The position numbers and the translations under genes are program-made. Shown here piece by piece: positions 1-12,600 of a DNA stretch of 64,000 nt (positions are counted from its first letter, which is position 1; the number at the start of each line of letters is the position of its first letter). Location of the stretch: assembly GCA_030323885.1 (NCBI GenBank), contig CM059189.1:47251015-47315014 (forward strand), written 5' to 3'. Below the pieces are notes generated by a model. The model was given only the letters and a program-made list of their open reading frames with translations, did no database searches and had not been told where the DNA came from. Origin of the DNA: Branchipolynoe longqiensis (taxonomy: Eukaryota > Annelida > Polychaeta > Phyllodocida > Polynoidae).

Positions 1-510
1 AAAATGAAATTCAAGGTTTTTCAAAGGTTTGGGGTACTTTTATACACAAGTTTTTCAAAGGGTTTTCAAAGGGTATCAAGGGGTTTCATGTGTTCAAAAA
101 GTACCACAAGACGCAAGTTTTTCAATCTTGTCTCAGCAACATATATCTTAGTTTACCCTATAATTAAGTAACTAAATAAAAAGTGACATAATATTATTGG
201 ACATTTATTTAAATTGTATGATTTACCATTCACACAATTTTCTGTGGCAAGTTTTACACTAGCAGCATAAAAGGCAGGGCTTGCTGGAATTTGGCATTTT
301 CAAGGGTTTTGTTAAAACAGGTAATATCCACGAGGTTTTGTGTACTCCTCAAAGTCATTTAAAAATTCAAGGGTTTTCGGTGATCTGTGCGAACCCTGTT
401 AATAGTGTTGAATGCCAGGCAAAGTAGCGACTAAATGACCAAATATTTGTTGTTATTCGCCCGGAGATTGAACCCAAGACCTCACCCCCCTCCCTACTGC
501 ATGCACTCAC

Positions 511-647
511 CCGCGTTCCATGAGGATGACTGAACCGGAAGTGCTCTCCAGCAGGCCACTCAGACACTCGAGCGTCTCGGCTGCCGCCAGGTTGATCTCA
601 TCCAGCAGCACCCACTCGCCACCGCGAATGGCCGCCACCAGACTCCC
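511..647 (-). CDS. MDN1: MDN1 exon 18 (AAA2 Walker B)
   Basis: It encodes GSLVAAIRGGEWVLLDEINL, AAAETLECLSGLLESTSG, the AAA2 Walker B strand, closely matching vertebrate midasin. The donor is CGCGG|GTGAGT, so the transcript continues off the left edge. A SINE A copy starts 29 nt upstream of the acceptor. Confidence 0.96.
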
Positions 648-3600
648 CTGATAGCGGAAAAGGAAACTAATTATGCTGTTGTTGGATGTTGTTTTACGTT
701 CTAGTAACATCTATAGTCATATCAGGACGGGTACCGACTTGTGACAGTGTGCACTCATGGTGACTTTATAGTGCTGCCCCACTGGGAAATCAGGCTGCCA
801 TCACCATGACCTGATATCCCACGCAGCCATATTATCCTGACACTGAGCTAACCAGTCCTTGCCCTATCCTATTAATGCCGAGCACCAGGTTAGGAAGCGA
901 CAAGTATCAATTTGATAGGTCATTGGTTTCACTCGACCAGGAACTGAACTGCCGACCTTCCGCACACGAGGCCCGTGCTCTAGCAATTAGGCCACCGCGC
1001 CCAGTCACTAATTATGCATTTAATCCATTCTCTATGTATCCATACTCAAGTGTCATAGATATTATCCATTCTCTGTACACCTATTTTTACTCTAATCATA
1101 TATTTTTGATACACTCTATGATATCTATTTTTACTTTAATTCGTACACGAGGCAAGTCGACAATCAGCATGTGACCACTCCACCTCTGACTCTCCTCGGA
1201 GCAGCACTATTTGACCCACCCACCCAGCCCTCCCCTATAGGGGTTAAGTGCTGAGCTTGACTGTTACCTATCTGATTGTATGATTCTCACCATGTCACTT
1301 GTCACACTCCAGGCACCCAATCATCTCGATTACGCCTAACATTCCTGAACATTAACTCCACTTCTCGGAAGCCAGCCTACCATCTCGCAAGGTGCCAGCC
1401 GCCTTCTGTCGAGCCAGGCACTGAATTCTGGAGCCAGCCTCCCATCCGCCTCCTGAGGCACTGTTATGTTATCATTACTGATTCATATTTGATTAATTCT
1501 ATTCAATAAATCTTGAATACCAAATACTTGACTCCTCCTTCATCTGTCCGAATGTCGCGAATTACGTATGTTCACGAGTCAACATATTAAATTATAGATT
1601 TAATCCATTCTCTATGTACAATTTTTAAAATTCTAATCATAGATTTGATCCATTCTCTATGTACTTATATCTTTACTCTAATTATGGGCCTACGGAAAGT
1701 TAATTAATCAATATTGAACTGTCTCAGGACTTGCAGGAAACCAGCACCACTGACCTCGATGAAGGTGAAGGCGAGAGCGCTCTGTGACTGCTTCACCTGG
1801 GCACGGAGTTGGGTCAGGCGGACCCCGAGAGATTCCCACAAACTCCTCTTCTCCATCCCTATAACCAGACATGAGCAGAGAAGTAAAACAAATTAGCTGA
1901 TTGTGGGAGTATGCCTCAAAACTCGGCCGAAGGCCGAGTAGGGGGGAAGGGTCTTTCTCCCACAGAGAAATATTTTTACAAGTAGGACACAATTGGTGCA
2001 ATTTGGTAGCCACTTAGGAGGGAGAAATTTCACTCTTCACCTGTGACATAAGGTAAGAGTAGGCATATAGACCAGTACTCTAAGAATACAGAAGTGTTTT
2101 TCTTGTAATCTTGCATAAATGATAAGTCAATAATATAAATAATACACCTATACCATAGTTAATAGTTTCAGTTATTTAATTTTTTGTCCATGAAGCATTT
2201 AATTGGCGGAAATCAGCAAATTGGCGGGAAATGCTCATGCCTGTATAACATAACACAAGAATATTTATTAACATGGGTATTTCAAGTACCGCTAATCCCT
2301 CAAGTGAGGACTGAAGCTCAGACCCAGCATTCCAGGCCATAGCTACAGCCTGCGTCTGTATGCGATCAACGGTTTTTTTTGTCAGCGACCAAAAGCAAAA
2401 TAACGCAGGGTGGAAAAAAGAGGTCAGCGACTGATCGTACGACCTGTCCCCAACTTCTCCAACAGCTAGGGAAGACTGGTTGGTGATTGGTCGGGGACTG
2501 ATTTGTGACTGGTTTGCGACCGATCGATGTTCGATTTCAGATCAGTCGTCCGGCCGTTAGAGAAGACTGGTTGGCGATCGGTTGGCAATCTGTCATACGA
2601 CTGATCGCCAACTTCTCTAAGAACAGGGAAGACTGGTAATTGACCAGTCCGCGACAGTCCCCGACTGGTCAAAATGCCCCCCACCCCTCTCACTTTGCGA
2701 TCAGTAAACCAAAAACCACGTGCACACATACCTGGTTCAAACTTGTCGATGGCAGAACGCTGTGAATGTTCCATTAGTTTCAGCAGGTCCAGCCACTTCC
2801 GCTTTGAGAAACAGCCCTACAAACAAGCCAACCACAGTATTTATTCAAAACAGGATCTAAATTTTTTTTTTTAATTCTTTTTTAATCCTGGTATTTTCAG
2901 AATAAAAAAAAAAAGGGTTACTAATTCTTGAAATTGTCTGAAGCTGATGGCAATACTAGATTATTTGTAATTTCCAACCCAAACGAATGCATTATTGTTT
3001 AGATTAGCTTGGTTTTCCACCCCTTAAAAAAAAAATATTTGAAAAAAAAAATTAATTTAATTTTTTTTAATTTAAATTTATTTTTTGGGGGGAAAATAGA
3101 AATGTCTCTAGTAATTACTTGGATGTGGTTCAGGAACTTGAGGTTCTGTTTCCGTGAGAAGGTCTTGCAGAAGAGCACCTCGAAGGTTTCTCTGACCGGG
3201 CCGAAGATGAACCTCAGGTCTACTGGCTTGAACCTACAGGCAAACCAAAGTCCAGAAGGCATGCACAGATATCCAGCGGAGAATGCATCACGGGGGGGGG
3301 GGGGGGGGGAAACAATGTGAGAGAGAAGGAAGAAAAGAGAACTAAGAAGGAGAAAGGGGGACGAGGGTGGTGTTCTCTGGGGCAGAGTGGTTAGAGTGTC
3401 TGACTTTTTTCAAGGCCGGACTCCTAATCTGAAGGTCAGGGTTCGATTACCTGTGCCCCCACCTCTACCAATTTGGATTTCCACTGCTGTGTATAACTTA
3501 CAGCGTCATCAAAGGCTGGTTGCTCTCATACCATGTCTATGTGGTGTGGGAGGTTAAAAATCCCGTGGGTTGGTAAAAGTGTAGGCTCGGGCTTTCTATC

Positions 3601-6600
3601 AACTAACTGTCTAATGGTGAAAACAAGTCTATTCAGACTTATCCATGATAGGCAGAAAAAAGAAAAAATCAACATGTGTAATTTAAATGAATGAATGAAT
3701 GAATGAATAGATGAATGAATAAATGAGTGGATAAATGAATGGATGAATAAATGAATGATTGAATGAAAAAATGAAAGAAAGAATGAATGAAAGAAAGAAT
3801 GAAAGAAAGAATGAATGAATGAATAACATCTTTTCAGAAATAACACAAATCTCAAATTACTCAAATTCAAAACATCGTGAGGTCCGCGAAATGGTGGGGA
3901 GCTTTTACCCCAGCTAGATAGATAGATAGATAGATAGACAGATAGATAGATAGACACACACACATGCACGCATACCAGAAAAAGGTTTGATTGATTGATT
4001 GATGGTTGTCTTATGCCATGTTGGCAAGACCATATTCATGGCTAGAAGTGAACTTGTACTGTCCATTTTTGTTTTTAAAACCATCACTTTTACACAGAGT
4101 GTAAAAGCACACAAATCAAATATTTGTCAAAAGACACATATAAAGTTAAAAAGCTCACAATTATAAAAATTGTGGTCAATAAAATAGAATTTCCAGATAA
4201 AAATCATCGTTAGTAAATTGGTAAAGATTGATTTATTAAACTCTATGAGGTGGTACAGCCCAGCGGCCCTCAAGAAAGCGACAATTTCTCCTAGTTTTAC
4301 AGATCATGTATAATGTTTGTCTTGTAAAATCGTTGTCGGAAGATCACAAAATCAACACAGTTTAATAATATGAAAATGTTTGAATCAAATGCGGCTGTCC
4401 ACTCACCCTCCAAGCAGGTCAGTGCTGTCACTTTGTTGGTTCATGTTGATGACACGCAGAGGATAACCTGAACAAGAACATTAAAAGAGGGTCAGAGTTC
4501 AATGTGTGGTGTTGTTGTTTTACGTCCTAGCAACATATAAGGTCATATCAGGACGGGAAATTTGAGGCGCTTTGTTTAAGGAAATTTGCTTGCAACATCA
4601 TAATTAACGAATACTAATAGTGATAGAGCAATCAAACACACATCCAGAATTATCACTCTTTCCCGGGATATGTGCCCGTCTGTCTGCTTTTCTGTCTGTC
4701 CCCACCTGTCTCTCTCCTTCTGTCCCCGTATGTCTGTCACCATTTGTCTGTCCCCGTCTGTCTGTCCCCATCTGTCTGTCATCATCTGTCTCCATATTAA
4801 ATATGAACATGAAAAACCAGCGAAACAACACAAATTGAAACTAAACATGAGCTTGCTTGCTTTGTTTATTGAGGTTTTACGTCCTAGCAACATGTAACAT
4901 AAGTATTATAGCAGAGGATTTCGCGTCCTGCTGGTCGGAGAGACCGGCTGAATGGCCATCCTGATATGACCATAGATGTTGCTAGGACACAAAACCTCAA
5001 CATACAAACATCAATCAGCCTGAATGGATGGGGTGGGAGTTATACAACAGCACAAACCCATTCATACACCTGAAGTTCATATGATAGTTATATTTCCTTT
5101 AATGTTCTGCATGCTTCAAATTCTAATGGCGGGAACTGCAAAGCTGCCGCCGAATGTCTGCTGCCGAGTAGTTCCTTTAACAAACTTAGTACACAGAGGA
5201 TACAATTATTATTTGACTTGCTATTAAAAAGAGAAAGAATTATGTCCATCGCAACATGAACACCAAATATGTGGTACCCTGCTTCAGAAAACGACCCATA
5301 TACCTATGGGCCGAAGACCTGTGCCTGGGCAGCGAAAAAAGATTTGTTAAGTTGAATAAACATTTTAACCACACAAAAAGAAGTCTGTTAGGATTGCTGA
5401 AGCTGTGAATTGTAATGGCGGGAACTCACCCATCTGCTGTGCCATGTACTGCACGGAGGAGGTTTTGCCAGTGCCGGTCTCTCCGACCAGCAGAACGGGC
5501 TCATTGTGACTGACGCACACCGCAACCCGCTCCAGGAGTGACACTGCAGCACGCGTGAAGGCGAAGCTCGCCACGTGTGGCCTGCCGACAGACACAGTTA
5601 TAGTTACATACACGAGGAAGGTCCGCACAAATTTCAAATCTACATATACATATACTTACACATACACATACAGTTGTAGGTACATTGTGGTGTCCTCTGT
5701 GGGGTAGTGGTTAGTGTCTGACTTTTTTCTAGGTCGGACTCCTAATCTGAAGGTCAGTGGTTCGATTCCCTGTGCCCCCAACCTCTGCTACTTTGGATTT
5801 CCACCGCTGTGTATAACTTACAGCGTCATCAAAGGCCAGTTGCTCTCATACCATGTCTATGTGGTGTGGGAGGTTAAAAAGGGCTGGTGGTGCCTGAGTG
5901 GGATGTAAATAGACATAGTGGCAGGTCTGGGTGTGAGGGCACTCAGGGCATACCCCCTCTGCTGGGATAGTGATCACCACACTCAGTCAAGGTTGGTGGT
6001 GGCCAAGGGGGCCATACAGCTTGGTGGTGGTGGGCAGACCACTGGTAGCCAAGGGGACCAGAAATGCTGGATCCCTATTGGTAGGGCCAAGAATGCTTGT
6101 TTTCCATTGGAGGAAAGGGGTGGGGTGATACTCTACAATGAACCCATGTAACCATATAATTAATAAACCAGAGGGCTTGACTCTCTCTTCTTCTTTACAG
6201 TTTATACTCTTCCTTTCTCTGTCTGTATTGATTTCACTGTAGCCTGCCTACACAACCACAGATTCGAGCTTTAGCCATTTTACAATGTTTCAAAAAATGC
6301 TAAAATATATTTCAAAAGACAGACAACAGCTACAAGACATGATACTGTCCAGCTGGAATTCTAACTCTTAAGTTTGTGCTTTACATTCATAAAGAGGTCT
6401 TGCATGATATTTACATTTGGTGTAGACCAAAATTAATTTAGCATATTTTAACTTCAAATATCTCTAAAGGTAACCCTTTAAACTCTCTTTAAACTACCAA
6501 ATTTTTTAAGTCAGCTTTTTAAAGTCACTTTTAAACTTATCAAAATAACCTTCGAATTGCTTAAAGAAATGAAGGTGCTTTGTATTTACCTTTTGAATTT

Positions 6601-9600
6601 CACGACCTCCTCTGGTTTTTTGGTTAGTGACACCCGGCCGACTGTGAAGGCTTTGTGTGTGATCTCAATATTCGGCTTGTACGTGTTCCAGTAGAACTCC
6701 GCCTTTCAACCAACGACAACACAGACATTTAACAATCGGGAAATGGTGCACTTTGGACAGAATAATCTGTATGATTTATATGATATTAATAAACGAAAAA
6801 CCGGAAGATCGGCATACGGTGATGATGGGGACATCTTATGAAACCGTAAGGGTTGGCAACCCTGGATGGTGTATGTGCACCTGACCTGACCCCATCAATC
6901 AATCAACCAGCCTCATTTTAAAGGGACCACCTATAGGTCGCTGAGAGATGACCCGTACTCCGACAAATGCTCTCCAAGCATTCGTTTGCCTATTTTCAGT
7001 TTATGCAACTACATATGTGGGGGGAGAGTGCTGACATTGCTTGCTTCTGTTGTGTTGTATTTAGTCCAGCAGCACTGACACTTTTAGACAACCATATAGA
7101 GAAATAAATGTTAGAAATTGAAATCTAAAATAATAAATATGAAGTTCAAATGTTTATTTATCATAACCAGCTACTTTTTGTGTGAATAATTGATTAAACC
7201 ATGTAGATTAATAACTTTAAAAGTTGAATTGAGAGCTTTCTGTGGCTGCCATCTTGGTGGTTGCCCATGGCTTCCCCTGTGTGTGGGGAACCCCTCTAGG
7301 TTATGTGATGAGGGAATCCCACCTATGATGTCATTCATACATCACAGACCTCAACTCTCTTCCCACATGTTCAGTGGCATGAACTGAACAAACTAAGCAA
7401 AGGTATGTTTGGAGAGCTTTTGATGCTGGATTCGTTTGTATCTGGGTGAGGTATAACTGGCGACTATAAGAGTTAGTTCGCTTTCAAAATTGACATACTT
7501 CTTGAATGAAATCTATTTATAACACGTATGTTGAAGCAATTATTCTGATCATTATGATTATTCTGATAAATTCTGATTAATTTATCATTAACTTACTGAA
7601 TAATTTTAACTGCATAAACACTTGTTATGTTCTTCATCCAAGTGCTGAGAATTACAGGGATGAAAGTGGTCTATGGCAAAAAATGCGGACATCAAGCCGA
7701 GATTATTACACTGACAGCGAATTCCGTGAAAATGAGGATTCTCCCCCCCCCCCCCCCCCCCCCCCCCAAAGGATTCGCATTGTCAGGAAATCGAGGGGAA
7801 ATGCTGGAAGTCAGGTTTCAACTATTATTGTTGTGCCTATATTATCGCCCATACCTAACCTATTGTTGTTTGGGTTTTATGTTCTAGCAACAGATAAGGT
7901 CATATAAGAACGAGGATTCAAACAACCCAATTGCTCTCATATACATCCGGTTTCCTTGGCATTTTATTTAACACTAATGGATAAATATAAAAATAATCGC
8001 GGAAATCAAGGAGATATTTTATCCCTGATAACATGTCATGAATGGAAACACATCGCCTACACTAGGCTAGACTGACCTTGACCTTTGATACATTAAGCTT
8101 GGCGCCGATAGCCTCGGCTAGTGGCATCCGGTTATCGACCTTGGCCAGGCATGCGCAGAAACAGTCGAGAGCTTCCTGGAAGACGAGGTTTGCAGTGGCC
8201 GTCTTGGTGACGTCATAGTCCTGTGCCACACGACTGCACCATTTCATCAGGTCTCTGCGACATTAGAAACAAGCCCAGCCTTAAGCCACAGCTAACAAGA
8301 GTCAAACATGCCAACACTCCGACACCATGGGCTTTAGCATTAACAGGTTCTATTGAATTACCTCACTATTTCCTTATATGTAGCATCCGTATCTAAGTCA
8401 TCATGTATCTAGATAATTCAGGGTTCATACCCACTTTTGACAAATCAAATTCCAGGACTTTCCGTGCAAAATTCCAGAATGTTTTCAAGACACTTGGTTG
8501 TGAACGCCGCGGTGAGCGTAGCAATAAACGGTTGGAAGCGTACGTCATTGTCCCTTCTTCTTCCCAAGGTCTACTGCGTGAGAGCCAAGTTATGGGCGGC
8601 CATCCGCAGCCTATCACAGAACTTTAGTTTGTTTGTTGTTGTTTTACATCCTAGCAACATCTAAGGTCATATCAGGACGGGTACCGACTTGTGTCAGTGC
8701 GCACTCATGGCAACTTTATAGTGCTGCCCCACTGAAGACCAGGCCACCAGTACCATGACCTGATATCCCACTCAGTCACATTATCCTGACACTGAGCCAA
8801 CCAGTCCTTCCCCTATCCTAATAATGCCGAGCGCCAGGCTAGGAAGCAACAAGTATCAATTTGTAAGTCATTGGTTTGACTCGACCGGGGTTCGAACCAA
8901 CGACCCCACGATCTACCAACACGGGAGACAGGCGTTCTAACTCATTCGGCCATCCCGTTTGGTTAGAACTTTAGAGAAATTGAAGGACTTTCCAGGCCTG
9001 GAACCCTGAACCCTCAAATTGCAGGAGATTTCAGGTTTTCAAGGAGCCGTACGAACATTGTAATTGCTTTGGTTTTGAAAATTTGATCGGACTATGCAGC
9101 TTTAATCATCGAATGTGAGAATAGAGACAGAATCCCGTCAGTGACTCTAATCCACCAACTTGCCCATACCTGGTGGAAATCATCCGGCCGTCCCGCGTGA
9201 GAAACTTGCCGACGCCGCTGTCGGCCGCCGCGTCGTCACCCAGCGCGTTACCATGGCGACCGGCCGAGAGCAGGAAGTAGACGTCGAGAAGGCGATCAGC
9301 AACCGACTCAAACTGCGGGTGTCGGCTAACGATAACCTGCAAGAAGAAGATAATTCTGGTTGTCTGGAACGGTTGTTTGGTTGTTGTGATGGACTCGCAG
9401 CCAGCACCTTCCTGCATCTGCAGGGCATCCGTGAATCTGGCCATGTCTAGAAGGCTGTTGGTTTCAGCTCTCCTTTGTGCACTGTAGCCTTGAATCTGAG
9501 GCTCGTCTGGAACCGTTGCCAGGAATTTATCGAGTTGCCTTTTCATGTGGCCAACAGAATTGACATTGACATGTAAATCCTTAATAGGGGGCCCCACTTA

Positions 9601-12600
9601 GCCTTTCCCCTTTCAGGTTTGTTCTTTTAATAAGCGAAGGGGGGAAATGTGGCTAAAACCACTTTTGCTGGAAAAAGGAAAGCTTTTTTTTTTTTAACGA
9701 CGCCTCTAGAGCACATAGATTGTTATCATCAGTTATGGGACGTCAAACCTATGGTCATTTTGACATATTTCTTTGGAGGAAACCTGCTGCCACCACATAG
9801 GCTACTATTTCCGATAAGCACCAACAAATATTAGCACTTTCCCACAGATAGGAGAGCACATACCACAGCCTTTGATGAACCAGTTGTGCACACTGGTTGA
9901 GCAGAAAATAGCCCAAACTGCAAATGTGTTCACTGAGCATGATCGATCGGATGACCAACACCATCACAGGTGGACACTCTACTGCCTGAGCTACATCCCC
10001 CTCCCAATTTTGCTGGAATATAGTTTGCTTGTTGGGGTTTCATGCCCTAGCATCATCTAAGGTTAAATTAGAATGGGTACCAACTTGGAATAGTCTTAGT
10101 TCAGTGACCAGTCCTTGTCCTAGCCTAGTAAATGCCGAGCGCCAGGCTAGGTAGCAACAAGTATACATGTAAGTCATTGCTTCGACTCTGCCGACATTCA
10201 AAACCCCCAAACCTTCTGCACGGGAAGTCAGCACACTTATCGATTCAGCCACCGCACCCGGTATATAGAGTAAATAGATGGTGTCTCCTTACGTGTCGGA
10301 CTTCTTCGCATGACATGGGTTCGACACTGAGCAGGGTCCACATACGCTCCAGGATGTCTGCACCGGCACTGTGCTGCTTGTAGAGAGCCGCCCCAGCACC
10401 GTGCAACCTGCAGGTGGTGAGGCAGTAAGCAGACCATGTAAGGAATGTTCACCCAGTAAAACAGACAGGTACATTAGTTGTATACAGTCAAACCTCTCTA
10501 AAGCGACCGACCATGGGACCGATTTAAATAGTCCATTTAGGGAGGTGGTCGATTTAGGGAGTTTTAAAAAATTGTTACAATGGCATTGTATGGGCGATCG
10601 ATTGGGACCCAAATAAAGGGATCGATATAGGGCAGTGGTCGATCTACGAAGGTGGTCAGTTAGCAAGATTTTACTGTACATCACTCCCTACTCTGTATTT
10701 CTCACTACTTTTATATCAAAATAAAAATGTACATATTGATTGCTCAGTGGTGACAGTGTAAACAAATTTCCATAAGCAAGAAATAAGCCCTCCAATCCAT
10801 CCCCCTAAAAAATAAGCTCGCCAAACAAACACAAGAACTGAGTGGTAGATTTCTACAATGGTCTTTCCTCTCGAAATGTATCCTCTATATTTGTATACCA
10901 TCCAGGAGCCTATGACCAGGCCAGGCCGGCCCACCTGACCCACCCGGAAGTGATGTCACAGACACCCACCTCTGCGTGGCGAACAGCCGGAAGCCGGGAT
11001 GAGGCGTGACCACGTCACCGTGACCGGGGAGAGACAGGGTGCCAGTCTGAAGCAGAGGCAGCAGCACCGAAATGACATCCATGGGTGCATAGTCGACGTC
11101 CTCGAGTAGAACCCAGGCGCCCTCCGTGACAGCCCGCGTCAGGCTGCCGGGCTGCCAGACGAAGTCTCCGGGCACGTCGGTGCACCGGTACGTCCCGAGC
11201 AGCGCCTACCCAGACAGCGGTTAAACGGTTAAATACGCGTATCAAAGTGGTGCGCGGAAATCTAGCCAAGATCATTTACACCGACGGCGAATGTCCGCGA
11301 TAATGTGGATGTTCTGCCATAGATTTAGCACTGTCAGGGAATCCACAAAAAATTCCGGAAGTCAGGTTCCAACAAGCCTTGTTGCGACTGTATTATCACC
11401 CATACCTAATTCGTCTTGTTCAGGATTATGTTCTAGCAATATCTAAGGTCATATAAGAAGGGAATTCGAACTACCAAACTGTTTTCATATAGATCCTATT
11501 TTAAACAATTTTGTATAACGTTAATTGGTAAATATAAGAAATCTCGGAAATCCGCGGATATGTGAGGGTTCAGACAGCACATAATGGCTAGACTGTAAAT
11601 GAGGGTTCTGAGAGCACGTAATGGGCACACTATAACGTAATGGGCACACTCTGTAAATGAGGGTTCAGACAGCACATAATGGGCACTCTATAAACGAGGG
11701 TCCAGACAGCACATAATTGGCAAACTGTGTAAATGAGGGTTCAGACAGCACGTAGTGGGCACACTGTGTAAATGAGGGTCCAGACAGCACATAACTGGCA
11801 AACTGTGTAAATGAGGGTTCAGACAGCATGTAGTGGGCACACTGTGTAAATGAGGGTCCAGACAGCACATAATTGGCAAACTGTGTAAATGAGGGTTCAG
11901 ACAGCATGTAGTGGGCACACTGTGTAAATGAGGGTCCAGACAGCACATAACTGGCAAACTGTGTAAATGAGGGTTCAGACAGCACGTAGTGGGCACACTG
12001 TGTAAATGAGGGTCCAGACAGCACATAATTGGCAAACTGTGTAAATGAGGGTTCAGACAGCATGTAGTGGGCACACTGTGTAAATGAGGGTCCAGACAGC
12101 ACATAATTGGCAAACTGTGTAAATGAGGGTTCAGACAGCATGTAGTGGGCACACTGTGTAAATGAGGGTCCAGACAGCACATAACTGGCAAACTGTGTAA
12201 ATGAGGGTTCAGACAGCATGTAGTGGGCACACTGTGTAAATGAGGGTCCAGACAGGACATAACTGGCAAACTGTGTAAATGAGGGTTCAGACAGCATGTA
12301 GTGGGCACACTGTGTAAATGAGGGTCCAGACAGCACATAACTGGCAAACTGTGTAAATGAGGGTTCAGACAGCACGTAGTGGGCACACTGTGTAAACCAG
12401 GGTTCAGACAGCACGGTCGATTTAAAGAGGTTTTACAGTACTTCCAAACAAGGACACGGACAATTAAAAGATTCCTGACACGGATGTCGAAAATTACATG
12501 AAATCGCAGATCTCTCAGAACTGTGTGTGTGTGGGGAGGGGATGTTTGCCAGTAATTGCATCTGCGCTGATGAGTGTCTCTGCACCTGCAATGGTTATCT

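Noticed and set aside
9247..9260. X-box-like GTTACCATGGCGAC in MDN1 exon 10
   Set aside because: It lies in coding sequence whose residues are explained by the gene; the match is imperfect and probably coincidental.
11665..12414. 249- and 232-codon open frames on the minus strand
   Set aside because: They are translations of the 39-bp tandem array; the period being a multiple of three keeps frames open. No splice, homology or codon-use support.
11565..12415. Regular direct repeats resembling a CRISPR array
   Set aside because: The host is eukaryotic, units are contiguous without unique spacers, and no cas genes occur.
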